Positions 25,650 to 33,643 of a stretch of DNA of 42,665 nt are shown in pieces. Origin of the DNA: Pirellulales bacterium. GTDB taxonomy: Bacteria; Planctomycetota; Planctomycetia; Pirellulales; Thermoguttaceae. A program made the translations under genes and the position numbers. How positions within the stretch are numbered: position 1 is the stretch's first letter; the number at the start of each line of letters is the position of its first letter. The stretch spans positions 1 to 42,665 of the forward strand of contig JADLEL010000201.1 of NCBI GenBank assembly GCA_020846145.1. The letters are read 5' to 3'. Under the pieces are notes generated by a model. It was not told the origin of the DNA and did no database searches. It was given only the letters and a program-made list of their open reading frames with translations.

Positions 25650-26581
25650 GCTACGGCCTCCTCGGAAATCTCTTCGGGGGCGGGATTTCCGCCCGCGTTA
25701 CGCCCGCGCTCCAGGTAGGCCACGAAAATTTCTTCCAGACAGGGCGTGTGGAGTTCGAGCGATTGCACCGCCGGATGCTGGCGCAGCAGAGCCAATTCCT
25801 TCTCTGGCAGATTCCGCACCAGCAGCTTCCACTGTCGGGCTTTCTGCCGGCGGCTGATGATCTCGCCGCTCACCTCCGGCGGAATCGCGCCCGCGGCGAG
25901 CGTGAGCGTGAGTTCGCGGATTTGCTGCTTCAAATCGTCGAGCCGCTCGACGAGCAGCAAATTGCTCTGGCAGAGAATGGCCACGTAATCGGCCACCTTT
26001 TCGACCTCCACGATCTGATGGCTCGAAAGGAACACCGTCCGCCCCGCCGCCGCGCGATCGACCATGCTTTCCAGGAATTCGCGGCGCACCAACGCGTCGA
26101 GGCCGGAGGTCGGCTCGTCCAAAACGAGCAGTTCCGGCTCCAGCGCCAACGCCAGCGAAAGCGAGACCTTCGCCCGCATCCCCTTCGAGAGATTCTTGAT
26201 TTTCTGCCGGCCGGGCAGACCGTACTCGGCAATCAGCCGCCGGTAGCGGGGCAGATATTCGTCGTCGTAAAAACCGGCGGCGAACCAGCCGATCTCCTCG
26301 ACGGTCATCCATTCGTAGAGCGTGGGCCGTTCGGAAACGTAGCCGACCTTTTGGCGGATTTCGAGGCCCTTCTTCGCGCTATCCAGTCCCAACACTTCGG
26401 CCTTGCCGGAGTTCGCCTCCAGCAGTCCGAGCATGATGCGGATGGCCGTCGTCTTGCCCGCGCCGTTGTCGCCCAACAGCGCGAAGACCGTGCCCGGCGG
26501 AACCTCGAAGGAGACATCGCTCAAGGCCGTGTGCGGACCGAAATGCTTGCACAGTTTCTCAAGTCGGATAATGGAGGGCAT
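25646..26581 (-). CDS. ABC transporter ATP-binding protein
   Basis: The 311-residue ATPase has Walker A GDNGAGKTT (about residues 37-45) and signature NLSKGMRAKVSLSLALAL. Walker B is LLVLDEPTSGLD and the H-loop is FLSSHQ. The C-terminal extension fits ABC-2 export ATPases of the YtrB/CcmA-like type. The stop overlaps the permease start (ATGA). It follows the GntR regulator gene on the same strand after a 255-bp spacer filled with a heptamer array. Confidence 0.93.
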   Translation of the reverse strand: MPSIIRLEKLCKHFGPHTALSDVSFEVPPGTVFALLGDNGAGKTTAIRIMLGLLEANSGKAEVLGLDSAKKGLEIRQKVGYVSERPTLYEWMTVEEIGWFAAGFYDDEYLPRYRRLIAEYGLPGRQKIKNLSKGMRAKVSLSLALALEPELLVLDEPTSGLDALVRREFLESMVDRAAAGRTVFLSSHQIVEVEKVADYVAILCQSNLLLVERLDDLKQQIRELTLTLAAGAIPPEVSGEIISRRQKARQWKLLVRNLPEKELALLRQHPAVQSLELHTPCLEEIFVAYLERGRNAGGNPAPEEISEEAVA

Positions 26582-26608
26582 GATATTCTGCTCCGGATTT
26601 GGGTCTTG

Positions 26609-26748
26609 GATCTTAGGTCTTCGGTCTTAGGTCTTCGGTCTTAGGTCTTCGGTCTTAGGTCTTCGGTCTTAGGTCTTCGGTCTTTGGTCTTCGGTCTTTG
26701 GTCTTCGGTCTTCGGTCTTTGGTCTTCGGTCTTTGGTCTTTGGTCTTG
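26609..26748. repeat. Heptamer tandem array GGTCTTN, about 20 copies
   Basis: About twenty 7-bp units GGTCTTA, GGTCTTC or GGTCTTT run head to tail, with A/C alternation in the first half and T/C in the second. Flanking GGGTCTTGG and CCAAGACCC words make an inverted border. The array fills the gap between the ATPase gene and the gntR-like gene and would be transcribed if they form an operon. TTCATTCGTCATTCGTGCTT words continue to about 26850. Confidence 0.92.
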
Positions 26749-26836
26749 GATTTGGGATTTGCTGGCCAAGACCCAAGACCATTCTCATCATCCTTCATTC
26801 GTCATTCGTGCTTCGTCATTCGTGCTTCGTCATTTG

Positions 26837-27244
26837 TCATTCATCACTCATCGCTTCTTTTCCCCCGTCCTGCAACGCTGCCCATTCTTTGTGTACGATG
26901 TCGAAAATCTCGGCGGTCTCGAGCCGGCTATGCTTGGCTTCGGCAAGAACTTGCCGGAGCCGGGCGCGAATCAGTTCCGACCGCTCCTGGCAACAGTGCT
27001 TGAAGGCCGATTCGCCGACGACGAGGCCCGTGCCCCGGATCGAGGCCAAAATGCCGTCGGTTTGCAACTGCCGGTATGCCCGGGCGACGGTATTCGGATT
27101 GAGCGTAAGCTCACGAGCCAACTCCCTGACCGAGGGGATCATTTCGCCCGGTTTCAGGACTCCGCCAGCCACGGCGAACTTGATTTGCCGGATAATTTGC
27201 TCGTAAAGGGCGAGATCGTTGGAAAAATCGATGTTAAAAAACAT
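26837..27244 (-). CDS. GntR-family regulator, YtrA type
   Basis: The 135-residue protein has an N-terminal winged HTH: LYEQIIRQIKFAVAGGVLKPG, then SVRELARELTLNPNTVARAYRQLQTDG. A short helical C-terminus follows, as in the YtrA subfamily that controls ABC-2 exporters. It is the first gene before the ABC ATPase and permease. The palindrome at 27252-27273 just upstream of its start is a plausible autoregulatory operator, so it probably represses its own operon until a signal relieves it. Confidence 0.92.
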   Translation of the reverse strand: MFFNIDFSNDLALYEQIIRQIKFAVAGGVLKPGEMIPSVRELARELTLNPNTVARAYRQLQTDGILASIRGTGLVVGESAFKHCCQERSELIRARLRQVLAEAKHSRLETAEIFDIVHKEWAALQDGGKEAMSDE

Positions 27245-27251
27245 AAGGCAC

Positions 27252-27273
27252 CTGTACTGCTATACTAGTACAG
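27252..27273. promoter_or_regulatory. Operator-like palindrome over the gntR promoter
   Basis: CTGTACT (27252-27258) and AGTACAG (27267-27273) are perfect 7-bp inverted arms with an 8-bp spacer. The site overlaps the predicted minus-strand -10, the usual geometry for YtrA-type repression. Binding by the adjacent GntR protein is inferred. Confidence 0.7.
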
Positions 27274-27298
27274 TAACCGTTTCGGATGATCTTGTCAA
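27270..27298 (-). promoter_or_regulatory. Predicted sigma-70 promoter of the gntR-ABC operon
   Basis: On the minus strand TTGACA (27298-27293) and TACTGT (27275-27270) are separated by 17 bp, with gntR starting at 27244. The -10 overlaps the palindrome at 27252-27273. Confidence 0.55.
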
Positions 27299-27834
27299 GT
27301 AAATTAAATAAATATTTTTTACCCGAGAGGTATCTGCCGAAGGGGACCGAGTTCTTGTCAATTGGTGTGGATGCGGAGGGGCTAATTTTTAGCGGCTTCT
27401 TGCGTGGTTTTGATTCCGTCGGTAAAGGTTACGCCGGCGATGACGTTGGGAAGGAAACCGGCTCCGTCACCGGGCTGATCGGCGTACACGGCAACGTGTC
27501 GGGCTTCATCACCGTCAACATGGCCGAGCAGGTCGCGCTGGCCGCCGTGGGCGGATTGCTCCAAGAACCGTGCCCGAGACTCTCCAATCAGGTGGTTGAT
27601 GGCGTCGGCGAACTGACGAACATCATCTCCGGCGGCATTAAGAAGGGCCTCTACGGCTCCCCCTGGCTCTTCAGCCACATCACCGTCCCTTCGGTCATCA
27701 TCGGCCGGAACTATCAAATCGCCTACGCCAAGGGATTGCAGTATCTGAGCGTCGCCTTCGAACATCAAACCGACGACGCCCTGCTGCTCGCCGACCGCCT
27801 GATGCAAGTCGCGATCTCGCTGATTCGACTGTGA
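27286..27834 (+). CDS. CheX-like chemotaxis phosphatase-family protein
   Basis: The 182-residue frame contains the CheX/CheC-related core. SVTGLIGVHGNVSGFITVNM is followed by a helix with VDGVGELTNIISGGIKKGL, matching the conserved E-x-x-N phosphatase motif. The strand core after it (SVIIGRNYQI, LSVAFEHQ) also fits. CheX proteins dephosphorylate response regulators such as CheY. The start is uncertain. ATG 27286 lies within the divergent gntR promoter. TTG 27355 (after AAGGGG) or GTG 27367 would give about 156-159 residues closer to family length. The first helix is divergent. No chemotaxis genes are adjacent, so the partner regulator is unknown. Confidence 0.75.
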   Translation: MILSSKLNKYFLPERYLPKGTEFLSIGVDAEGLIFSGFLRGFDSVGKGYAGDDVGKETGSVTGLIGVHGNVSGFITVNMAEQVALAAVGGLLQEPCPRLSNQVVDGVGELTNIISGGIKKGLYGSPWLFSHITVPSVIIGRNYQIAYAKGLQYLSVAFEHQTDDALLLADRLMQVAISLIRL

Positions 27835-27840
27835 TTTGTA

Positions 27841-27951
27841 GGGTGCGTGCTTGCACGCACGCACGCGATTTTGGATGCGATTCGATAGAATTGGGGCTTC
27901 GCTGCGCTTGTCCCACCCCACTGCACTGAGCGTGCGTGCAAGCACGCACCC
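27841..27951. repeat. Perfect 21-bp inverted repeat between convergent genes
   Basis: 27841-27861 and 27931-27951 are perfect inverted repeats (outer end GGGTGCGTGCTTGCACG) separated by 69 bp. They lie between the cheX-like stop and the nadA stop, so the structure could act as a two-way transcription barrier. The inner part shares the GCTTCGCTGCGCTTG words seen near 912-922. Confidence 0.85.
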
Positions 27952-27959
27952 GACGTTGC

Positions 27960-29102
27960 TTATTTCACTTCGAGCATTCTTTGCAAGGCGACCAGCGCCC
28001 AACGGCTGGTTTCGGGATCGACCCGGATGACGTTCAACGGATTGCCGGCTACGAGGTTTTCCAGCGACCAGCAGAGGTGCGGCAGATCGATGCGGTACAT
28101 CGTGGAACACATGCAGGAAACGGGCGAGAGGAAGAAAATCTGCTGTTCGGGATGCTCCTGCTTCAAGCGGTTGACCAGATGCATTTCGGTGCCGATGGCC
28201 CAGATCGCGCCCGGCGGCGCTGCCCGCACCGCCTCGATGATCTTGCCGGTCGAACCGAACTCGTCGGCCGCATCGACCACGTCCATGCTGCATTCCGGGT
28301 GTACGATCACGCGGATGCCCGGATACTTGCGGCGGAACTGCTCGATGTGCTGCGGGCGGAAGATTTCATGCACGCTGCAATGCCCGCGCCACAGCAAAAC
28401 GCGGGCGTTTTTAATCGCCGCGGTCGAGTTGCCGCCGAGTTCGTCCGCGCCGGGCGTCCAGAGCGGCATTTGCGCAAGCGGAATGCCCATCGCTTTGGCC
28501 GTGTTGCGGCCGAGATGCTGGTCGGGAAAGAACAGCACGCGGCTTTTCCGCGCGAAGGCCCAATCGAGCGCGGCGCGGGCGTTCGCCGAGGTGCAAACGA
28601 TGCCGCCGTGCCGGCCGCAAAACGCCTTCAAGTTCGCCGCCGAGTTGACGTAGGTGATCGGCAGCAAATCCTCGACGTCGATGGCCTCGGCCAATTGCTC
28701 CCAGCATTCCTCGACCTGATCGATGTCGGCCATGTCGGCCAGCGAGCAGCCGGCGGACAGGTCGGGCAAAATCACTTGCACCCGCTCGCCGCCGCGGGCA
28801 TCGAGCCGTTCCGGCCGGTTGGCCAGGATATCGGCCGTCTCGGCCATAAAATGCACGCCGCAAAAGGCGATCGCCCGGCACTCCTCGTGCGAGGAAGCCA
28901 GCGCCGCGAGTCGATAGCTGTCGCCCTGCAAATCGCTCAAGGCGATGACTTCGTCCTGCTGATAATGATGCCCCAGGATCAGCAGCCGCGACCCCATGTC
29001 CTTGCGGATTTCCCGTATCCGCGCGGCGAGCTTTTCGGCGGGCATCGCTTGAAAACGCGCGATGTCGATCGTCGAAAGATTATTCAAAATGAAGGTATTC
29101 AT
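27960..29102 (-). CDS. nadA: Quinolinate synthase
   Basis: The 380-residue protein condenses iminoaspartate with dihydroxyacetone phosphate to quinolinate in de novo NAD synthesis, using a [4Fe-4S] cluster. Visible motifs are GHHYQQDEV (44-52), SDLQGDSYRLA, CGVHFMAETADIL, SAGCSLADMA and WRGHCSVHE. HPECSMDVV and SPVSCMCSTMYRI follow. Likely cluster ligands are Cys119, Cys242 and Cys330 or Cys332. The length fits the longer NadA type. It is divergent from mnmG and no nadB or nadC is nearby. Confidence 0.95.
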   Translation of the reverse strand: MNTFILNNLSTIDIARFQAMPAEKLAARIREIRKDMGSRLLILGHHYQQDEVIALSDLQGDSYRLAALASSHEECRAIAFCGVHFMAETADILANRPERLDARGGERVQVILPDLSAGCSLADMADIDQVEECWEQLAEAIDVEDLLPITYVNSAANLKAFCGRHGGIVCTSANARAALDWAFARKSRVLFFPDQHLGRNTAKAMGIPLAQMPLWTPGADELGGNSTAAIKNARVLLWRGHCSVHEIFRPQHIEQFRRKYPGIRVIVHPECSMDVVDAADEFGSTGKIIEAVRAAPPGAIWAIGTEMHLVNRLKQEHPEQQIFFLSPVSCMCSTMYRIDLPHLCWSLENLVAGNPLNVIRVDPETSRWALVALQRMLEVK

Positions 29103-29156
29103 TCGCGGAAGGCAATAAAACTTGTTGCAAGTTATCGAACGGTTAATTGTACCACG

Positions 29157-29186
29157 TTGAATCTTTCGGGGAAAGTGTCGTATAAT
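29157..29186 (+). promoter_or_regulatory. Predicted sigma-70 promoter of mnmG
   Basis: TTGAAT (29157-29162) and TATAAT (29181-29186) are 18 bp apart. The roughly 180-nt leader to mnmG contains three GC hairpins: GGCCC-GAA-GGGCC (29245-29257), CCCCAGGC-ATC-GCCTGGGG (29272-29290) and a GGCCC-TAC-GGGCC near 29323-29335. The leader has no regulatory family I recognise. Confidence 0.6.
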
Positions 29187-29373
29187 GCTACTCGCTCGGC
29201 TACAGCGTGCCTGTTCGATGAATTTTGCGGTGGGAAGTCGCCGCGGCCCGAAGGGCCGGCAGTTCGCCCAGCCCCAGGCATCGCCTGGGGTGAGCGGTGT
29301 CGAGCAGAATTTTTATTGCCTCGGCCCTACGGGCCAACGGTTCTCCTTGCGCCGGAAAACTGGTTGAATACGC

Positions 29374-31326
29374 ATGCACCATCCCCACGAATTCGACGTG
29401 CTCGTGATCGGCGGCGGCCATGCCGGCGCGGAGGCGGCGCTGGCGGCCGCGCGGAGGGGAGCCTGCACCGCGCTGCTGACGAGCAATCTCGATACCATCG
29501 CCGAAATGAGCTGCAATCCGGCCATCGGCGGCGTGGCCAAAGGACAGATCGTCCGCGAGGTCGATGCCTTGGGCGGCGCGATGGGATTGGCGATCGACCG
29601 GACGGCCATCCAGTTCCATACGCTCAACCGCCGCAAAGGCCCCGCGATGCACGGCCCCCGCGCGCAGGCCGACCGCCACGCTTACCGCCGCGAAATCCGC
29701 CGGATGCTCGAATCCCAGCCGAACCTCGCGCTCCGCCGGGAAACCGCCGATGATTTGCTCGTCGATGAAATCGCCGGGCAAAAGCAAACATCCCAGGAAG
29801 GTTGGGGTGGCGGTTGCACTGCCACCCCTGGCTTGTCGGAGATTCATGGAGCGGCAGTGCAACTGCCACTCCAACGACTGCCTCCCGGCCGAAAACGGGT
29901 GATCGGTGTGAGGACCGTTAGCGGCGCGGTTTATCGCGCCCGGGCCGTCGTCCTTTGCGCGGGCACGTTCATGCAAGGGCTGCTGCACGTCGGCGAAGAG
30001 TCGCAGCCCGGCGGCCGCATCGGCGAACCGACCCACGCCGGCCTGAGCCGTTCGCTCGCTCGGTTGGGCTTCAACATCCTCCGCTTCAAAACCGGCACGC
30101 CGCCGCGCGTCGATGGCCGCACCATCGACTACGCAAAAACCGAACGCCAGGACGGCGACGCCGAACCGGAACCGTTTTCGTTCCTCACCGAAAAAATCGA
30201 CGGCGAGCAAATCCCCTGCTGGATCACCCACACGAACGAGCATTTACATGAGTTGGTCCGCGCGAATTTGCACCGCGCGCCGATGTTCACCGGCCAGATT
30301 CAATCGACCGGGCCGCGATACTGCCCCTCGTTGGAAACCAAGGTCGTGCGCTTCGCCGAGAAGCCGCGGCACCAGATTTTTCTCGAGCCGGAAGGACGCG
30401 ACGTGCCCGAAGTGTACCTCAACGGCCTCTCGACCAGCCTGCCGCGCGAAGTGCAGCGGGAAATGGTCCGCCTGGTTTCCGGCCTCGAACGGGCCGAAAT
30501 CCTGCGCTACGGCTACGCCATCGAATACGATTATCTTCCGCCCGACCAGTTGCAGCTTTCGCTGGAGACGAAAGCGGTGGCGGGCTTGTATCTGGCCGGC
30601 CAGATCAACGGCACGACCGGCTACGAGGAAGCGGCGGCTCAGGGCCTTTTGGCCGGTGCGAACGCGGCCCTGTCGCTCCAAGGCAGGGAGCCGCTGGTGC
30701 TCGGCCGCGACGAGGCGTATATCGGCGTGATGATCGACGATCTCGTTACCCGCGGCGTCGATGAGCCGTACCGCATGTTCACCTCCCGCGCGGAATACCG
30801 CCTGCTCTTGCGGGCCGACAACGCCGACCGCCGCCTCACCCCCCGCGCCCGCGAACTGGGACTGGTGGACGATAAACGCTGGTCGAAATTCGTTTGGAAA
30901 CGGCGGGAAATCGACCGCATCACCCGGCTGCTGCAAACCACCCACGAAGGCTCGTCCGCGCTCGAAAAAATCCTCCGCCGCCCGGAAACCACCTGGACGG
31001 AAATCGTCGCCAGGCTGCCCCAACTGTCTTCCGCCCCCTCGCAGGTAGCAACTCAAGTAACCTATGACGCCAAATACGCCGGCTATCTCGCCCGGCAGCA
31101 GGTCGATATCGAGCGCGGGCGTCGGCTGGCCGAAATGCGAATCTCCCGCGACTTCGACTACGCGGCAGTGCGGCACTTACGCCAGGAAGCCCGAGAAAAG
31201 TTCGCCCGCGTACAACCCGTGAATCTGGCCCAAGCCGGCCGCATCTGCGGCATCACGCCGGCCGATTTGTCCGTGCTGGTAATCTATTTGGGAACGGGCA
31301 GCGGTGAAATGACGAAGCTCGAATGA
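29374..31326 (+). CDS. mnmG: tRNA uridine-5-carboxymethylaminomethyl modification enzyme
   Basis: The 650-residue FAD enzyme works with MnmE to modify U34 of several tRNAs. The N-terminal FAD fold [14 protein letters not shown], the [20 protein letters not shown] block, RFKTGTPPR and [21 protein letters not shown] are all present. The C-terminal helical domain is complete. Between DDLLVDE and RVIGVRTV there is an extra segment of about 40 residues (about 134-175) that E. coli MnmG lacks. It is encoded by a palindromic repeat at 29801-29875 that keeps the frame. The gene is otherwise intact and probably functional, since the insert falls in a surface region between strands. Confidence 0.95.
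   Translation: MHHPHEFDVLVIGGGHAGAEAALAAARRGACTALLTSNLDTIAEMSCNPAIGGVAKGQIVREVDALGGAMGLAIDRTAIQFHTLNRRKGPAMHGPRAQADRHAYRREIRRMLESQPNLALRRETADDLLVDEIAGQKQTSQEGWGGGCTATPGLSEIHGAAVQLPLQRLPPGRKRVIGVRTVSGAVYRARAVVLCAGTFMQGLLHVGEESQPGGRIGEPTHAGLSRSLARLGFNILRFKTGTPPRVDGRTIDYAKTERQDGDAEPEPFSFLTEKIDGEQIPCWITHTNEHLHELVRANLHRAPMFTGQIQSTGPRYCPSLETKVVRFAEKPRHQIFLEPEGRDVPEVYLNGLSTSLPREVQREMVRLVSGLERAEILRYGYAIEYDYLPPDQLQLSLETKAVAGLYLAGQINGTTGYEEAAAQGLLAGANAALSLQGREPLVLGRDEAYIGVMIDDLVTRGVDEPYRMFTSRAEYRLLLRADNADRRLTPRARELGLVDDKRWSKFVWKRREIDRITRLLQTTHEGSSALEKILRRPETTWTEIVARLPQLSSAPSQVATQVTYDAKYAGYLARQQVDIERGRRLAEMRISRDFDYAAVRHLRQEAREKFARVQPVNLAQAGRICGITPADLSVLVIYLGTGSGEMTKLE
29801..29875. repeat. Palindromic repeat inserted in frame in mnmG
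   Basis: 29801-29823 and 29853-29875 are 23-bp inverted repeats with two mismatches. The outer ends read GTTGGGGTGGCGGTTGC and GCAACTGCCACTCCAAC. Each arm also contains a shorter palindrome around TTGCACTGCC. It translates as Gly/Thr/Ala-rich sequence, [20 protein letters not shown], with no stop codon. Confidence 0.88.
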
Positions 31327-31521
31327 CGAAGGACGAAAACGCCACCATTCGTCATTCGTCATGCGGATTTCATGCTTTGTCATTTTCCCCATCCTCTTCC
31401 AAGTCGCTGATAAACTGTCCCATTCCCCCACCTTCGCAAATGCGCGAAAAAATTTCTCTGATTCCCCGATCAAAAACCGTAACTCCTTACCTTCAAGTAA
31501 GTTACAAAGTTTATATTCATA

Positions 31522-31549
31522 TTGACAGGCCCGGAAGGATAGCTATAAT
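31522..31549 (+). promoter_or_regulatory. Near-consensus sigma-70 promoter of the response regulator gene
   Basis: TTGACA (31522-31527) and TATAAT (31544-31549) are separated by 16 bp. Transcription would begin near 31556, leaving a leader of about 220 nt before the start at 31775. The leader contains a GCTAGC..GCTAGC hairpin ending near 31752, close to the ribosome binding site. Positions 31327-31520 hold GACGAA and TTCGTCATTC words but no gene. Confidence 0.75.
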
Positions 31550-31774
31550 TAACCCCAGTTGGCAAGTTCGGTAATGTCGGAAGGGCCGGATGAGCTTGCT
31601 GTTTGTGATACATTAGCGAGTTAAGGGGTTTGCGAATCCCGCGCGTTCAAGGCGGTTTGCATAGTAATTTCCACGGAGGACACGAGACTTTTGGAGTAGC
31701 TTTCCGACGCCTATTTCCGAAGTCTCCTTGCGCTAGCTCTTCTTTCGGCTAGCCGGAGGGATGGTGAGGCTTTT

Positions 31775-32356
31775 ATGAAAACAGTGTTTACGACCGGCGA
31801 GGCGGCCAAAATTTGCAAGGTCAGCCAGCAGACGATCATCCGGTGCTTCGATTCCGGACAGCTCAAAGGATTTCGCGTGCCGGGAAGCCGCTTCCGCCGC
31901 ATTCCCCGCGATCAGCTCTTTTTGTTCATGCGCGACAACGGCATCCCCACCGATGCCCTCGAAAGCGGCAAACGCAAGGTGCTGATCGTCGATGACGACG
32001 AAGAGTTGGTCGAGTTGATTACCGACGTGCTCGAACGCGACGGCCGCTTCGAGATCCGCACCGTCAACAACGGCTTCGACGCCGGCATGATGGTCAAGGA
32101 TTATCGCCCCGACCTGATCGTGCTCGACGTCATGCTCCCGGACATCAACGGCAGGGAAGTTTGCCAGCGCGTCCGCAGCGACAAGAGCATGGACGACGTG
32201 AAGATCATCTGCATTTCGGGCATGGTCGAAGACGACAAGATCGGCGAACTCAAATCGGCCGGCGCGAACGACTTCATGCACAAGCCGTTCGAGGTCGAAA
32301 AGCTCATCGAGCGAATGTGCCACCACCTCGACATCGAAGTGCCGGTGGGCGCGTAA
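31775..32356 (+). CDS. Response regulator with N-terminal excisionase-type HTH
   Basis: The 193-residue protein has an N-terminal MerR/excisionase-like DNA-binding domain: FTTGEAAKICKVSQQTIIRC, then GFRVPGSRFRRIPRDQLFLF (residues 5-52). A C-terminal receiver domain follows, with acidic pocket VDDDEE (72-77), phosphoacceptor Asp118 (VLDVMLPD), Ser148 and Lys170 (HKPFE). The order, HTH before receiver, is the reverse of most response regulators. A histidine kinase gene follows 240 bp downstream, after a strong terminator, so the two are probably functional partners with partly separate transcription. Its own promoter is near consensus. Confidence 0.9.
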   Translation: MKTVFTTGEAAKICKVSQQTIIRCFDSGQLKGFRVPGSRFRRIPRDQLFLFMRDNGIPTDALESGKRKVLIVDDDEELVELITDVLERDGRFEIRTVNNGFDAGMMVKDYRPDLIVLDVMLPDINGREVCQRVRSDKSMDDVKIICISGMVEDDKIGELKSAGANDFMHKPFEVEKLIERMCHHLDIEVPVGA

Positions 32357-32384
32357 GCGACTCCCGCACGGATGATTTCATCCT

Positions 32385-32412
32385 CCCCGGTATGTGCCAT
32401 GCCGGGGTTTTT
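32385..32412 (+). terminator. Strong intrinsic terminator after the response regulator
   Basis: CCCCGGTATG (32385-32394) pairs with CATGCCGGGG (32398-32407) through one wobble, and a long T-tract follows from 32408. This isolates the regulator transcript from the kinase gene. Confidence 0.9.
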
Positions 32413-32419
32413 TATTTAA

Positions 32420-32590
32420 GGGGACAGGATACAGGGGACAGGATACAGGGGACAGGATACAGGGGACAGGATACAGGGGACAGGGGACGGGGGACGGGCG
32501 AGGGATTACCCTACGTTCAGTATCTTGATATAACACCACCTGAGAAATCCCTGAACTCCGAATCCTGTCCCCTGTATCCTGTCCCCTCCC
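32420..32590. repeat. 14-bp tandem array GGGGACAGGATACA with inverted partner
   Basis: Four complete GGGGACAGGATACA units run from 32420 to 32475, followed by degenerate GGGGACAGGGGACGGG words. The reverse-complement words TCCTGTCCCCTGTATCC lie at 32564-32580, just upstream of the kinase start. The whole gap between regulator and kinase is occupied by this array and its mirror. Confidence 0.92.
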
Positions 32591-32595
32591 CTCCC

Positions 32596-33357
32596 ATGCC
32601 CGACGAACTCGCCCGACTACGCGAACTTGAAGCGAATTTCGCCCAAGCCCTGGAGCGCGAGAAACTCGAGGCGATGGCCGAATTCGCCGCCGGGGCGGGC
32701 CACGAAATCAACAATCCGCTGACCGTCATCGCCGGCCGGGCGCAACTGCTCTTGCGCGAGGAGGCCGATCCCGAACGCCGCCACGCCTTGGCGCTGATGA
32801 ACGCGCAGGCAATGCGGATTTACGAGATGATCGCCGACATGATGCTCTTCGCCCGGCCCCCGCAGCCGAATTTCGCGCGCTTCGACGCGGTGCAATCGAT
32901 CGACCATCTGGTCGCCGATCTGCAACCCGCGGCCGCCCGGCAGGAAACCGCCTTGACGCGCATCGGCGTGCGGGAACCCGTGGAAATCGAAGCCGATCCG
33001 ACGCAACTCGCGGTGGCGCTGCGCGCCTTGGTGCAAAATGCCTTCGAAGCGTTGGGCAACGGCGGCCGCATCACCGTCGAATTGCAAACCGCCACCGAAG
33101 AATTGCTCATCGGCGTGAGCGACGACGGGCCGGGCATTTCCGCCGAAGAACGCCGCCACCTCTTCGATCCCTTCTTTTCCGCCCGCCAGGCCGGACGCGG
33201 CCTGGGCCTGGGTCTTTCCAAGTGCTGGCGCATCGTCGCCAATCACGGCGGAAAAGTTGAAGTCGAAAGCGCGCCCGGGCACGGGGCGAAGTTCACGATA
33301 ACTTTGCCGAAAATGGGGAAGAATTTTCGCCGCGGCGGCAGTGAGGAAGAAGGATGA
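32596..33357 (+). CDS. Histidine kinase (HisKA-HATPase only, cytoplasmic)
   Basis: The 253-residue kinase has no membrane or sensor domain beyond a short N-terminal helix. The H-box is AGAGHEINNPLTVIAG, with His36 as phosphoacceptor. The N-box is LVQNAFEALGNGG (Asn148). G1 is DDGPGIS (176-182), the F-box is LFDPFFSAR, and G2 is GRGLGLGLS. ATG 32596 is preceded by repeat sequence rather than a clear ribosome binding site, and longer frames only read through the array. It probably receives its signal through a partner protein and phosphorylates the upstream HTH-receiver protein. Confidence 0.9.
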   Translation: MPDELARLRELEANFAQALEREKLEAMAEFAAGAGHEINNPLTVIAGRAQLLLREEADPERRHALALMNAQAMRIYEMIADMMLFARPPQPNFARFDAVQSIDHLVADLQPAAARQETALTRIGVREPVEIEADPTQLAVALRALVQNAFEALGNGGRITVELQTATEELLIGVSDDGPGISAEERRHLFDPFFSARQAGRGLGLGLSKCWRIVANHGGKVEVESAPGHGAKFTITLPKMGKNFRRGGSEEEG

Positions 33358-33455
33358 AGGATGAAAGATGAATGGAACGAATACGTAGGGGAGCAATAGA
33401 ACAAGTTGGCTCTTTGAATTCATCATTCATCCTTCGGCATTCATCCTTCCTCCGT
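33345..33455. repeat. GGATGAA / TTCATCC word array
   Basis: GAAGGATGAAGGATGAAAG words at the end of the kinase gene (33347-33370) are mirrored by CATCATTCATCCTTC and CATTCATCCTTCC at 33422-33452, giving an imperfect inverted pair around a short spacer. The array begins inside the last codons of the kinase gene. Confidence 0.75.
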
Positions 33456-33518
33456 GATCTCCGTGCCTCCGTGTTGATATCATTTGGTTTCGTTCGCTCC
33501 GCCCGGCATCTATTTTAG

Positions 33519-33620
33519 GTAACCGTTCACAGGGGACTGGCCCGATTTTCGCGGCACAAAAAATGATGGCGCCGTAAAAATGCTTAATCGCCGCGAAAAT
33601 GGGACTGTCCCCCTCGCGCG
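33519..33620 (+). repeat. Twin-hairpin element, copy H (hairpin 1 only)
   Basis: The left terminal repeat GTAACCGTTCAC (33519-33530) and both arms of hairpin 1 are present. The copy ends in the linker at CTCGCGCG and lacks hairpin 2. It lies between the convergent kinase and fabI genes. Confidence 0.88.
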
Positions 33621-33643
33621 ACCGTTCAAGCAGAACCTGCGCT

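Noticed and set aside
26609..26748. Possible CRISPR array
   Set aside because: The repeats are direct 7-bp units without spacers and no cas genes are present. The same reasoning applies to the 14-bp array at 32420-32475.
27382..28293. Minus-strand open frame overlapping the CheX-like gene and the end of nadA
   Set aside because: It overlaps two supported genes and crosses the intergenic inverted repeat; its translation has no family features.
29185..29367. Small open frame in the mnmG leader
   Set aside because: It translates only the leader hairpins, lacks a ribosome binding site and resembles no known leader peptide.
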